This document shows, piece by piece, positions 55,846 to 64,000 of a DNA stretch of 64,000 nucleotides. The notes beneath the pieces are model-generated. The model was not told the DNA's origin and did not search any database. It worked only from the letters and a program-made list of their open reading frames with translations. The number at the start of each line of letters is the position of its first letter. The stretch's first letter is position 1. The translations under genes were made by a program, and so were the position numbers. The DNA is from Flavobacterium sp. UBA5153 (GTDB lineage Bacteria > Bacteroidota > Bacteroidia > Flavobacteriales > Flavobacteriaceae). The stretch covers positions 62,001-126,000 of the forward strand of contig DHXP01000078.1 in the NCBI GenBank assembly GCA_002413745.1. The letters run 5' to 3'.

Positions 55846-57084
55846 TTATTTAGTTAATTTTAAAACGATTACATCGTGTGGAGCAATTTCAGAATTGAAT
55901 GCTTTTTTAGTGGTGCCAATTGCTTTGTTTTCCCAAAGATTTTTAATTTTATAAACGGTCGTATTTAAATTAGCTTCTAAATTAAAATCAGCATCTTTTA
56001 TAGTTTGTTTTTTCCAGTCAAAATTTATCTTTTTAGCCACTTCGCTTCTGTTCACGAAAGTGATTGCCCAGTTTTCGTCTGACAAAGGTTTTACCCAAAC
56101 TTCCAATCCGTCTTCGGATGAATATTTAAAACCTTGAACCCCTAATTTATCTTGGTTTATTGCAATTATTTCTTTGTTTGTTAAAATTGCCAATGTTTCC
56201 TTAGACATTTTTCTAAGGTCATTCCCAGCAATAAGGGGCGAAGCCATTATAGACCACATAGTGAAATGTGCTTTGTCTTCGGTATTTGTCATTCCGTCAC
56301 CCACTTCGAGCATGTCAAAATCATTCCAATGATCAGGACCTGAAAATTTACGGATGTCTTTTCTCATTTCAAGAATTTTCATAAATCCCCAAGAAGACCA
56401 ATTTCCTTCTTTGTGCTTAAATTCACAATCAAAACAAGGATAAATATCCCCGGAGATTCTCCAAAGATTACCAACAGGTTGTGCCCAATTCCATGGTTGA
56501 TTATCACCCCATTCACATAAGCTAAAAACAATAGGTTTTCCCGCAGTTTTCAGTGCATTACTCATTGTGGTGTAGGCTTCTTTCGCATTAATTCCTTGAG
56601 TGTTACACCAATCGTATTTTAGATAATCGATATTTAAACCTGCATAAAATCGAGCATCTTGGTATTCGTATCCTCGAGTTCCTGGATATCCCGCACAAGT
56701 TCTTGTACCTGCGCAATTATACAATCCAAATTTTAATCCCTTTGAATGAACATATTCAATTAAAGATTTCATTCCGCTTGGAAATTTAATTGGATCCGGG
56801 ACTAGATTCCCATTTCCATCACGCTCTTTAGCCATCCAGCCATCATCGAGAACAATATAATTATAACCCGCGGCTGCCATACCTGAAGCAACCATTATGT
56901 CAGCAGTTTCCTTGACTAATTTTTCGTCAATATTAGTTTGAAATGTGTTCCAGGAATTCCAGCCCATCGGTGGAGTCATGGCCAGACCTTCATATTTTCC
57001 GGATCCTTGGGTATAAGTATTGCCTTGAGCAATCGAAGCTATCGATAAGCTAAGAAGTAGTAATGAATAGATTACTTTTTTCAT
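55846..57084 (-). CDS. Glycoside hydrolase family 27 alpha-galactosidase
   Basis: A 412-aa exported enzyme (signal through about residue 20). The GH27 opening is TPPMGWNSWNTF (about 38-48), followed by YIVLDDGWMAKERDGNGNL and GLKFGLYNCAGTRTCAGYPG. The nucleophile is Asp158 in LKYDWCN and the acid/base is Asp213 in RISGDI. A beta-sandwich C-domain follows (from about 320). It hydrolyses terminal alpha-1,6-galactosyl residues, such as side chains of galactomannan. It lies 15 bp downstream of the GH2 gene and 4 bp upstream of GH5, in one operon. Confidence 0.95.
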   Translation of the reverse strand: MKKVIYSLLLLSLSIASIAQGNTYTQGSGKYEGLAMTPPMGWNSWNTFQTNIDEKLVKETADIMVASGMAAAGYNYIVLDDGWMAKERDGNGNLVPDPIKFPSGMKSLIEYVHSKGLKFGLYNCAGTRTCAGYPGTRGYEYQDARFYAGLNIDYLKYDWCNTQGINAKEAYTTMSNALKTAGKPIVFSLCEWGDNQPWNWAQPVGNLWRISGDIYPCFDCEFKHKEGNWSSWGFMKILEMRKDIRKFSGPDHWNDFDMLEVGDGMTNTEDKAHFTMWSIMASPLIAGNDLRKMSKETLAILTNKEIIAINQDKLGVQGFKYSSEDGLEVWVKPLSDENWAITFVNRSEVAKKINFDWKKQTIKDADFNLEANLNTTVYKIKNLWENKAIGTTKKAFNSEIAPHDVIVLKLTK

Positions 57085-57099
57085 GTTAAGTGTGTTTGT

Positions 57100-59970
57100 T
57101 TATTTAATTGTGTTGATTTTAATTTCTGATTTTTTTAATCCATTTGCAGATGCTGTTAATACAATTTCACCTGCTTCGCCTGTCGTTTGCACGATAACTT
57201 GCGCTAAACCACTAAAAAGAGTTCTTTTATAGGATGGAGCTGGAGTAATTATTTGAATTGTTCCCGGATTTGTATTAACGGTTCCCCATTTGTATTTAAA
57301 AATCAAAGGAATTGCAACTATCGAAATTGTATTACTTCCGGCACGAAGGATTGATTTGTCTAATTTAAAGGCGTCTCCTTTTTTATTTTCCGGAATGTTT
57401 TTAGCAATTTCATTTCCATTGATGAAAATAGATTGGGTTTGACCAATGCTATTATAAAACAAATTGATTTGGGTTTCATTAAAATTTTGGGGTAAGTCAA
57501 AAGTGGTTCTATAGACAATTGCTTTTACTTTTTTGCCAAAAAGGGTGTCTCTGCTGTCTTTGAATGCATTTTGCCAATTAGAAATGTCAACATTATCTGC
57601 CGCCTTCTCTTTAGAAGTCAAGTCGCTGATGAATTTTTCTTTTAAATTAGAAATGGCAATAATAGTGTTTGTTTCTATATATTTATCGGCTTCAAGAGAA
57701 GTTGGTTTTCCATTTCCTACTCCGATAATCTTTCCAGGTCCAGAGATAGAAAAGGTGATTTCTTTATCAGAAGTGGGTACATGTAATCCTGATTTATCTT
57801 TGGTGTCAATAGTAATCATCGCTATATTATCTTTATTGGCGTCAAGCGTCCTTTTATTGGATTCTAAATTTACCGAAACGGCTGTGCCTGTAGTTTTTAC
57901 TACATCATTCAGGATTTTTTTACCGTTTTTGAACCCTACAGCTTCTAATGTACCCGGTTGGTAATTCACTTTCCATTCCAAGTGACTGTTTTTCTCCATT
58001 GTTTTTCTGCCTTGACTCTTTTTATTCAAAAAAAGTTCCACTTCATCGCAATTGCTGTATGCCCAAACGTCTATTGGTTGTCCTTCTTTACCTTTCCAGT
58101 TCCAATGAGGTAAAATATGCAAAATAGGCACATTGTCCCACCATGATTTTAAATACCACGCATCGTCTTTATAAAAACCACATTGGTCCACCATACCAAA
58201 ATAGGAACCTACAGACGGGAATTCATAAGGGGTGGGTTCACCACGATAATCAAAACCAGTCCAAATGAAGATTCCTGCAAGGTAAGGACGAGAAGCATAA
58301 TGCTTCCAACCTTCCTCTAAACTGAATGCTTCGGGAGCTGGTTTTCGATCATAAGCCGCTTTGAATTGATTTTTTTCATCATCAAAATAGATGCCTCTTG
58401 TGGCAAACGTAGAACCTTCTTCGGTTCCCCAACTGGATAGCAAAGGGAAGTTTTTATGGTGCTTATCCGTACTGCCGTGTTTAATATAATTATATCCAAT
58501 AACATCTACGGCAGTGGCTATTCCATTATCCCAATTACCGCTTACGGCCGCAGTTATTCCACGGGTGGTATCGATAGTTTTTGCATAATCCTGCATGGTT
58601 CTTGCCATTCGAGCACCGATGATATTTCCCTCCACCCCCCATTCTTCATTGGCTATAGACCAACTGATAACACTAGGATGATTTCTGTCACGGATCATCA
58701 TTCGTTTAAGATCATTCAGTTGTACCTGAGTGGTTCCCATCAATCGGTTTTCATCAATGACTAACATCCCTAAACGGTCACAAGCGTCTAATAACTCAGG
58801 TGTGGGCGGATTATGTGAACATCTGTAAGCGTTACTTCCAAATGATTTTAGAGTGGCAATACGAAAATCCTGCAAACCATCAGGCATAGCTGAACCAACA
58901 CCGGCATGATCTTGATGGTTGTTTGTCCCTTTTATTTTAATATGTTTTTCATTTAAGAAAAAGCCTTCATTTGGATCAAAACGAAGGGTACGTATGCCAA
59001 AAGTGGTTTCGTATGTGTCTATTAATTTGTCTCCAATAAAAACAGAATGAATCATTTTATGTAAATACGGGGTTTCAACTGACCACAAATTCGGATTGTC
59101 AACGGATAGGGTAGCACTAAACTCTTTGGTTTCCATTGGTTTCAAACTTAAATTATTAATTGTTGCAGTAGCAATAGATTTTCCGGTTGCGTCTAAAACA
59201 GTTTGAATAATTTTAAAGTTTTGGGGTTCGCCACCTTCATTAATTACCGAAACTTTTGAAGTTAGCTCGGCATTCTTTCCATTTATTTTTGTCGATACAA
59301 ATGTTCCGTCAGCAGGAATATGCAACGGATTGGTTTTGTTTAGCCATACATGACGATACATACCGGCTCCTTCGTAAAACCAACCTTCTTCCATAGTTGC
59401 ATCGACACGAACGGCTATTGTGTTTTCGCCTCCATAATTGATGTAATCAGTAATATCGTACTCAAAGCCCAAATAGCCACTGGGTTCGGTTCCCAGATAA
59501 TGTCCGTTTACCCAAACAATTGAGTTGCGAAAAACACCATCAAAAGCAATATGGATGCGGCGACCCAAATCACTTTCGGGGATGGTTATTTTTTTGCGGT
59601 ACCAGCCCACACTGGCATCAGGAAATTTTCTTCCGATAGCTTTAAAACCATGACTATAACTTGCTTCTTTACTAAAAGGTTGTTCTACTGCCCAATCGTG
59701 CGGTAAATCTAATTTTCTCCAGGCACGGTCGTCAAAATCTTGAGAAGCAGCGCCATCTCCATAAGATGTTTTGGCTAAATAAGAAAAATAACTTGTTCCG
59801 TTATTGAAATCTTTTTGGGTATCATAAGGATGTCCGAACGCAAACTTCCAACCGTGGTCAATTGATATGTGTTCTCTTTCCTGCGATGCCGGTTTAGACT
59901 GTGCAAAAAGCAGCGTGGTAAACAGGAGTAAAATAAGAACAGTTGAAAAACTCTTTTTTAATATTTTCAT
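57100..59970 (-). CDS. Glycoside hydrolase family 2 (beta-galactosidase-like)
   Basis: A 956-aa exported enzyme with a signal peptide ending at about residue 24 (LLFAQ). Domain order: sugar-binding N-domain (about 30-220, with DFDDRAWRKLDLPHDWAVEQPF and NGHYLGTEPSGYLGFEYDIT), an Ig-like domain (220-325), a TIM barrel (about 335-640) with GTNNHQDHAGVGSAMP, YRCSHNPPTPELLDACDRLG and SWSIANEEWG, whose Glu442 is the acid/base, then DUF4982-like and further beta-sandwich domains. It is the first gene of the operon. The family includes beta-galactosidases, beta-mannosidases and glucuronidases; the HNPPTPELLDACDRLG region favours beta-galactosidase. It probably trims exposed ends. Confidence 0.93.
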   Translation of the reverse strand: MKILKKSFSTVLILLLFTTLLFAQSKPASQEREHISIDHGWKFAFGHPYDTQKDFNNGTSYFSYLAKTSYGDGAASQDFDDRAWRKLDLPHDWAVEQPFSKEASYSHGFKAIGRKFPDASVGWYRKKITIPESDLGRRIHIAFDGVFRNSIVWVNGHYLGTEPSGYLGFEYDITDYINYGGENTIAVRVDATMEEGWFYEGAGMYRHVWLNKTNPLHIPADGTFVSTKINGKNAELTSKVSVINEGGEPQNFKIIQTVLDATGKSIATATINNLSLKPMETKEFSATLSVDNPNLWSVETPYLHKMIHSVFIGDKLIDTYETTFGIRTLRFDPNEGFFLNEKHIKIKGTNNHQDHAGVGSAMPDGLQDFRIATLKSFGSNAYRCSHNPPTPELLDACDRLGMLVIDENRLMGTTQVQLNDLKRMMIRDRNHPSVISWSIANEEWGVEGNIIGARMARTMQDYAKTIDTTRGITAAVSGNWDNGIATAVDVIGYNYIKHGSTDKHHKNFPLLSSWGTEEGSTFATRGIYFDDEKNQFKAAYDRKPAPEAFSLEEGWKHYASRPYLAGIFIWTGFDYRGEPTPYEFPSVGSYFGMVDQCGFYKDDAWYLKSWWDNVPILHILPHWNWKGKEGQPIDVWAYSNCDEVELFLNKKSQGRKTMEKNSHLEWKVNYQPGTLEAVGFKNGKKILNDVVKTTGTAVSVNLESNKRTLDANKDNIAMITIDTKDKSGLHVPTSDKEITFSISGPGKIIGVGNGKPTSLEADKYIETNTIIAISNLKEKFISDLTSKEKAADNVDISNWQNAFKDSRDTLFGKKVKAIVYRTTFDLPQNFNETQINLFYNSIGQTQSIFINGNEIAKNIPENKKGDAFKLDKSILRAGSNTISIVAIPLIFKYKWGTVNTNPGTIQIITPAPSYKRTLFSGLAQVIVQTTGEAGEIVLTASANGLKKSEIKINTIK

Positions 59971-60137
59971 AGAATAAAAATAGTCCTTTACAAGGAAATT
60001 TACAAATAAAACACTCTTTGAAATAAGATGCTAACGGGTATTCTGTCATTATTTTTTATTAATCTTAGCTTAAAAAAAGAATTCCCTAATGCTCAATTAG
60101 GGAATGTCTTAAAAACTAACTCAAAGAAACCAAAATA

Positions 60138-60284
60138 TTATTTGAGCACGAAGCCCATATCATCAATAAGAATTGTGTTACCTCCAAAATTACCTGATTC
60201 TTGTAAAGTTAACTGATCCCAAGTAGTCGGATTTCCAACATCTGAAAATGGAATTTTAGTGTATGTCCAATCAGAAGATAATTT
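60138..60284 (-). pseudogene. Remnant of a surface glycan-binding protein (SGBP-like) C-terminus
   Basis: A minus-strand frame of 48 codons plus stop translates to pieces such as SDWTYTKIPFSDVGNPTTWDQ, LTLQESGNFGGNTILIDDMG and FVLK, then a stop at 60138. This is the usual C-terminal end of the IPT/TIG- or CBM-like SusE/F-type glycan-binding lipoproteins in polysaccharide loci. Upstream (60285-60287) is an in-frame stop, and no signal or earlier domains remain. It lies 167 bp ahead of the GH2 gene, in the 59971-60537 gap, in the same orientation. This is a decayed or deleted gene and explains the otherwise empty gap. Confidence 0.7.
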
Positions 60285-60537
60285 TTAAACAATTTAAAAA
60301 CAAATATATAACACCGGTTAACATCAAATTAATAGTATTATATCATTTAATGATACTGTTTTTACTTCATAACTTTTAAGTAATAGATATGAAAATAATA
60401 ACTATCATTATTTATGGTATATGTAATTTTTTGCCAAAAAAAGTATGATAATAAGAATTAAATTAATAGATAAGTGGTCCGTTTTAGATTCAAACGATTT
60501 CGAAGGATGGTAAAAAAAATGAAGCAGAAACGGGGAG

Positions 60538-61416
60538 TTATAATATTCGCTTTAAACCAGAAAAATCTTCTCTATATTGACTAGGGGTGCGTTTTTTAAT
60601 GGACTTGAAACTTCTGTTAAAATTGGCTATATTATTGAAGCCGGACTTGAATGCAATTTCAGAAATGCTTAAATCTTTCTCTACTATCCATCTGGCGGCA
60701 TAACCAATTCTGATGTCATTTATATAATTCACAAAAGTTTTTCCAGTACGTTTTTTAATAAATCTGTTAAATGAAATGCTGGTCATGCTTGCCACTTTAG
60801 AAACGTCCTCTAAAGATATTTTTTTGGCAAAGTTTTTTTGCACATACTCATATACTAATTTCATTTTGTCATAGTCATCGAAAGTAGCGTAATCAACTGT
60901 GTAAGTAGACAAAAGCCTTTGATTCCTGGAGTTGGCTAAATCATATAGTATGGATGTAATCTCCAGAAAATAATCCATTCCGTCTAATTTCGAAATTTTA
61001 ATGAGTCGAGGGGAAAGCTCTTCAGTAATTTTTTTTGAAAATAAAATACCATGAATCGAACGATTAAACATGTCTTTTATTGGACCCATTATTCTTCTGG
61101 ATAACAAGGATTCATGAAATAAATCATTGTGAAATTGAATTGTTACCTCGTGAATTTGCTTGCTTGAGCATTTATTTAATTCCCATCCATGATATAAATT
61201 AGGGCCAATTAGAACCAATTCTACATCGTCAATTTCTTCTATATTATCGCCAACAACACGTTTAACCCCTTTGCCATTTAGGATGAAATTGATCTCGAAT
61301 TCAGGGTGATAGTGTACCGGAAAATCAAAAGTATCCTTAACCCTGTCAAAAACTAAAAAACTATCAAGCGGAGAAAGAGGAGGTATTTCTCTGTAAAAAT
61401 TCTTTAAACTACTCAT
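60538..61416 (-). CDS. AraC-family transcriptional regulator
   Basis: A protein of about 292 aa (ATG at 61416; an ATG at 61446 would add 10 residues). The N-terminal half is a cupin-like sensor (YHPEFEINFILNGKGVKRVVG and LVLIGPNLYHGWELN). The C-terminal 100 residues contain the AraC double helix-turn-helix: ISLEDVSKVASMTSISFNRFIKKRTGKTFVNYINDIRIGYAARW in segments, then ISEIAFKSGFNNIANFNRSFKSIKKRTPSQYRE. It is divergent from the GH26 gene across a 278-bp gap and lies close to the GH2 operon, so it probably controls this hemicellulose locus in response to a sugar. Confidence 0.92.
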   Translation of the reverse strand: MSSLKNFYREIPPLSPLDSFLVFDRVKDTFDFPVHYHPEFEINFILNGKGVKRVVGDNIEEIDDVELVLIGPNLYHGWELNKCSSKQIHEVTIQFHNDLFHESLLSRRIMGPIKDMFNRSIHGILFSKKITEELSPRLIKISKLDGMDYFLEITSILYDLANSRNQRLLSTYTVDYATFDDYDKMKLVYEYVQKNFAKKISLEDVSKVASMTSISFNRFIKKRTGKTFVNYINDIRIGYAARWIVEKDLSISEIAFKSGFNNIANFNRSFKSIKKRTPSQYREDFSGLKRIL

Positions 61417-61694
61417 GTTGTATTTTTGTTTGCAATAATATGACATATAATTGATAAAATAATATTAATTCATGGGGAGTCGTCGAATTATCTTTGAAAA
61501 ATGCAATTATTGAATTTTTACAAACAATAGGAATAATAAACATTAATCGCTTTTAATATAACCAGTTTTTATAATTTTGATAATTACATTCGAAAAATAT
61601 TATTTTTTTCTTGAATCAAATAATTCAACGTTACAAAACCTAAAATTAGATTTATAGTTCTCTTTTCCAGCTATTCAAATTAACAATTACAAAT

Positions 61695-62846
61695 ATGAAA
61701 AAATCCATTACGGTGCTATTAACTTATTTTTTTATTGGAACTTCCTGTTCCCTAAAAGCTCAAGCTATTGATACTAAATTATCTATTTCCGACAAAAAAT
61801 CGACTCCTGAAACTGTAACACTGTACAAAAATTTAACAAAATTAATCAATAAAGGAATAATGTTCGGCCATCAGGATGATTTGGCCTATGGCGTAAACTG
61901 GAAATATGAAGCCGGGAGAAGCGACGTGAAAGAGGTTGCGGGAGATTATCCGGCAGTTTACGGATGGGATCTTGGCGGGTTAGAAAAAAAGTCAGCCAAG
62001 AATATTGACGGTGTTCCTTTTGACAAGATGAAACAGTACATCAAAGACGCTCACGCCAGAGGTGGAATCATCACCATTAGCTGGCATTTTGATAATCCTT
62101 TGACTGGGAAAAATGCTTGGGATACCACTCCAAAATCTCTTGCATCTGCATTACCGGGAGGAGTAAGTCACGAAAAATTTAAATCTTGGTTAGATGAAGC
62201 CGCAAAATTCATTTTGTCTTTAAAAGACGAAAAAGGAAAAGCAATTCCGATGCTCTATCGCCCATATCATGAACTTACAGGAAACTGGTTTTGGTGGTGT
62301 AAAAACAACGGAAGCCCCGAGGAATTCAAAACATTATGGAAGTTCACGATTGATTATTTACAAAAAAAAGGGGTTCATAATTTAATTTATGTTTACAATA
62401 CTGCCGGTTTTAAAAACAAGGAAGAGTTTTTGGAATATTATCCAGGATCTGATTATGCAGACATTTTAAGTTTTGACAATTACCAATATAATGACCCCAC
62501 TAAAGACAATTCATTTATTGAAAATTGCCAAAGACAATTCAAAATTATGGATGAAGTTGCCAAAGAACAAAATAAAATCATGGCTTTTGCCGAAACGGGA
62601 TATGAACAAATTCCTTATGATAAATGGTGGACGGATACTTTGATGAAAGCAATTGGTGATTATAAAATTTCCTATGTTTTGGTTTGGAGAAACCATGGCT
62701 GGAATGAATCCCTGAATCCGCCACACATGCACTACTATGCACCATACAAAGGTCAGCTGAGTGAAAAAGACTTTGTTGATTTTTACAATCTTGACAAAAT
62801 TTTATTCGAGAAAGATGTTGCAAAAGAAAATATTTACAAAAAATAA
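61695..62846 (+). CDS. Glycoside hydrolase family 26 beta-mannanase
   Basis: A 383-aa exported enzyme with an N-terminal signal (to about residue 23; the context IGTSC could even be a lipobox). GH26 features are MFGHQDDLAYGVNW (about 56-69), GGIITISWHFDNP (about 122-134), RPYHELTGNWFWW with acid/base Glu193, and IMAFAETGYEQIP with nucleophile Glu300. The WWC motif after the acid/base fits beta-mannanases. It is divergent from the AraC regulator and 39 bp upstream of a GPH transporter gene, presumably an operon for mannan oligosaccharide use. Confidence 0.93.
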   Translation: MKKSITVLLTYFFIGTSCSLKAQAIDTKLSISDKKSTPETVTLYKNLTKLINKGIMFGHQDDLAYGVNWKYEAGRSDVKEVAGDYPAVYGWDLGGLEKKSAKNIDGVPFDKMKQYIKDAHARGGIITISWHFDNPLTGKNAWDTTPKSLASALPGGVSHEKFKSWLDEAAKFILSLKDEKGKAIPMLYRPYHELTGNWFWWCKNNGSPEEFKTLWKFTIDYLQKKGVHNLIYVYNTAGFKNKEEFLEYYPGSDYADILSFDNYQYNDPTKDNSFIENCQRQFKIMDEVAKEQNKIMAFAETGYEQIPYDKWWTDTLMKAIGDYKISYVLVWRNHGWNESLNPPHMHYYAPYKGQLSEKDFVDFYNLDKILFEKDVAKENIYKK

Positions 62847-62885
62847 TCAGTAACCTCTTAATTTTAAGATTTATCACCTAAAAAA

Positions 62886-64000
62886 ATGCACAATAAAGTT
62901 AGTTTAAAAGAAAAAGTTGGTTACGGATTGGGAGATGCTGCTTCTTCCATGTTCTGGAAAATATTTAGCATGTATCTTATGTTTTTTTACACCGATGTAT
63001 TCGGATTGGCACCAGCCGTAGTAGGAACTATGTTTTTGATTACTAGAATCTGGGATTCCTGTTTTGACCCTTTGGTTGGAATCATAGCAGATAGAACAAA
63101 AACACGTTGGGGTAAATTCAGACCTTATCTATTATGGACTGCCATACCTTTCGCTGTCATAGGTGTGTTGACATTTTATACTCCTGATTTTGATGCAAAG
63201 GGGAAAATAATTTATGCTTATGTAACCTATTCTTTGATGATGATGGTATATTCAATAATCAATGTTCCTTATGCATCCTTGCTAGGTGTAATGTCATCTG
63301 ATAGAAAAGAACGAACAACACTATCTTCCTATCGAATGGTTTTTGCTTTTGGTGGAAGCTTACTGGCACTATGGCTTATAGAACCTCTTGTGAATCATTT
63401 TGGAGGTAATATGAATTCAAAAATAGGTTGGTTATATACCATTATAGTTTTTGGAATCATCACCACTATTTTTTTCTGGGGATGTTTTTTTCTAACCAAA
63501 GAACGGGTTAAACCAATCTCTGATGAAAAAACTGTTTTAAAAGAAGACCTCAAAGATCTTTGGAAAAACAAACCTTGGTGGATTCTTCTTGGTGCCGGAA
63601 TTGGTACCTTGGTATTCAATTCAATTCGTGATGGCGCGGCAGTTTATTACTTTAAATATTATGTAAGTCATACCGTGAGCTATAGTTTTAATGTCTTTGG
63701 AGAGACTTTTGCCATGACGCCCACTTCCTTATACTTGGTTTTAGGTCAAGCGGCAAATATTATTGGAGTGATTGCAGCGACACCAATCGCAAATAGAATC
63801 GGGAAAAAAAATACCTTTTTCGGAGCAATGACTTTGGCGGCAATTTTAAGTGTAATATTCTATTTCTTCGGAAAAGAAGATGTGTTGCTGATTATGGTTT
63901 TCCAAGTACTGATAAGCATTTGCGCAGGTTGTATTTTCCCTTTAATATGGTCAATGTACGCCGATAGTGCGGATTACTCTGAATGGAAACAAGGAAGAAG
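62886..64000 (+). CDS. GPH-family (MFS) sugar:cation symporter, 3' end cut by window
   Basis: An open frame from the ATG at 62886 to the last base, 371 codons without a stop. The N-terminus KVGYGLGDAASSMFWKIFSMYLMFFYTDVFG and the RIWDSCFDPLVGIIADRT segment (D-x-x-x-D-P, G-x-x-x-D) are hallmarks of the glycoside-pentoside-hexuronide symporters. About 10 hydrophobic segments are visible in this portion and the last residues (DSADYSEWKQGRR) still match the family. It should import the mannan breakdown products released by the GH26, GH5 and GH27 enzymes. The end lies beyond the window. Confidence 0.9.
   Translation, partial: MHNKVSLKEKVGYGLGDAASSMFWKIFSMYLMFFYTDVFGLAPAVVGTMFLITRIWDSCFDPLVGIIADRTKTRWGKFRPYLLWTAIPFAVIGVLTFYTPDFDAKGKIIYAYVTYSLMMMVYSIINVPYASLLGVMSSDRKERTTLSSYRMVFAFGGSLLALWLIEPLVNHFGGNMNSKIGWLYTIIVFGIITTIFFWGCFFLTKERVKPISDEKTVLKEDLKDLWKNKPWWILLGAGIGTLVFNSIRDGAAVYYFKYYVSHTVSYSFNVFGETFAMTPTSLYLVLGQAANIIGVIAATPIANRIGKKNTFFGAMTLAAILSVIFYFFGKEDVLLIMVFQVLISICAGCIFPLIWSMYADSADYSEWKQGR

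Noticed and set aside
60028-60216. A plus-strand frame of 62 codons in the gap upstream of GH2
   Set aside because: It runs antisense across the SGBP-like remnant and has no family features; the minus-strand reading is more meaningful.

Overview
The window reads as a chromosomal segment of a Flavobacterium-like member of the Bacteroidota (Flavobacteriaceae). The sequence is AT-rich. It carries the gliding/type IX secretion block gldK-gldL-gldM-gldN, an XrtF-type exosortase pair, SusC/SusD genes, a pnp-rpsO region and a miaB/sigma-54 regulator/lptE/secG/groES/groEL run. Several promoters match the Bacteroidota form, a TTG or TTTG box about 19-21 bp upstream of TAnnTTTG, and Shine-Dalgarno sequences are mostly absent. 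No rRNA, tRNA or CRISPR array was seen.

Layout. 1-14.9 kb is mostly housekeeping: a pRiA4b ORF-3-like gene, pnp, rpsO, a free-Met-sulfoxide reductase-like GAF protein, XrtF with its partner, an ATP-cone/PD-(D/E)XK fusion next to a beta-CASP nuclease, a DedA protein, groEL/ES, secG, lptE, a sigma-54 activator and miaB. 15.2-27.0 kb is an accessory defence island on the minus strand. It holds a YhcG-like PD-(D/E)XK nuclease, then three overlapping genes (a DrmE-like protein, DrmA helicase, DrmB/DUF1998), then an AlbA_2/Schlafen-type ATPase protein and a small unknown protein. The order matches class 2 DISARM, but no DrmC phospholipase-D protein and no DNA methyltransferase are present. The island ends next to a 313-bp nested inverted-repeat element (27138-27450).

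27.4-43.3 kb returns to core genes: glpD, topA, an arginase-fold protein that has lost most metal ligands, gldKLMN, an FAD oxidoreductase, a DUF983 protein, an ABC-F ATPase, an App1-like phosphatase and a lipid kinase. 43.7-52.8 kb holds SusC/SusD followed by a predicted organophosphonate module (DUF5690 transporter, TIGR03364-type FAD oxidoreductase, TIGR03351-type phosphonatase-like HAD) and a convergent HTH-cupin regulator.

52.8-54.9 kb holds a truncated acetyltransferase-like gene, structured intergenic repeats and an exported LRR protein. 54.9-64 kb is a hemicellulose locus, probably for galactomannan or gluco-galactomannan: GH5, GH27 alpha-galactosidase, GH2, an AraC regulator, GH26 mannanase and a GPH-type sugar symporter cut by the window end. 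A decayed C-terminal piece of a probable surface glycan-binding protein lies at 60138-60284, which suggests that this locus once contained more Sus-type genes.

The most unusual system is the DISARM-like island without a methylase. Assignments rest on motif reading and gene order only; no database search was run.
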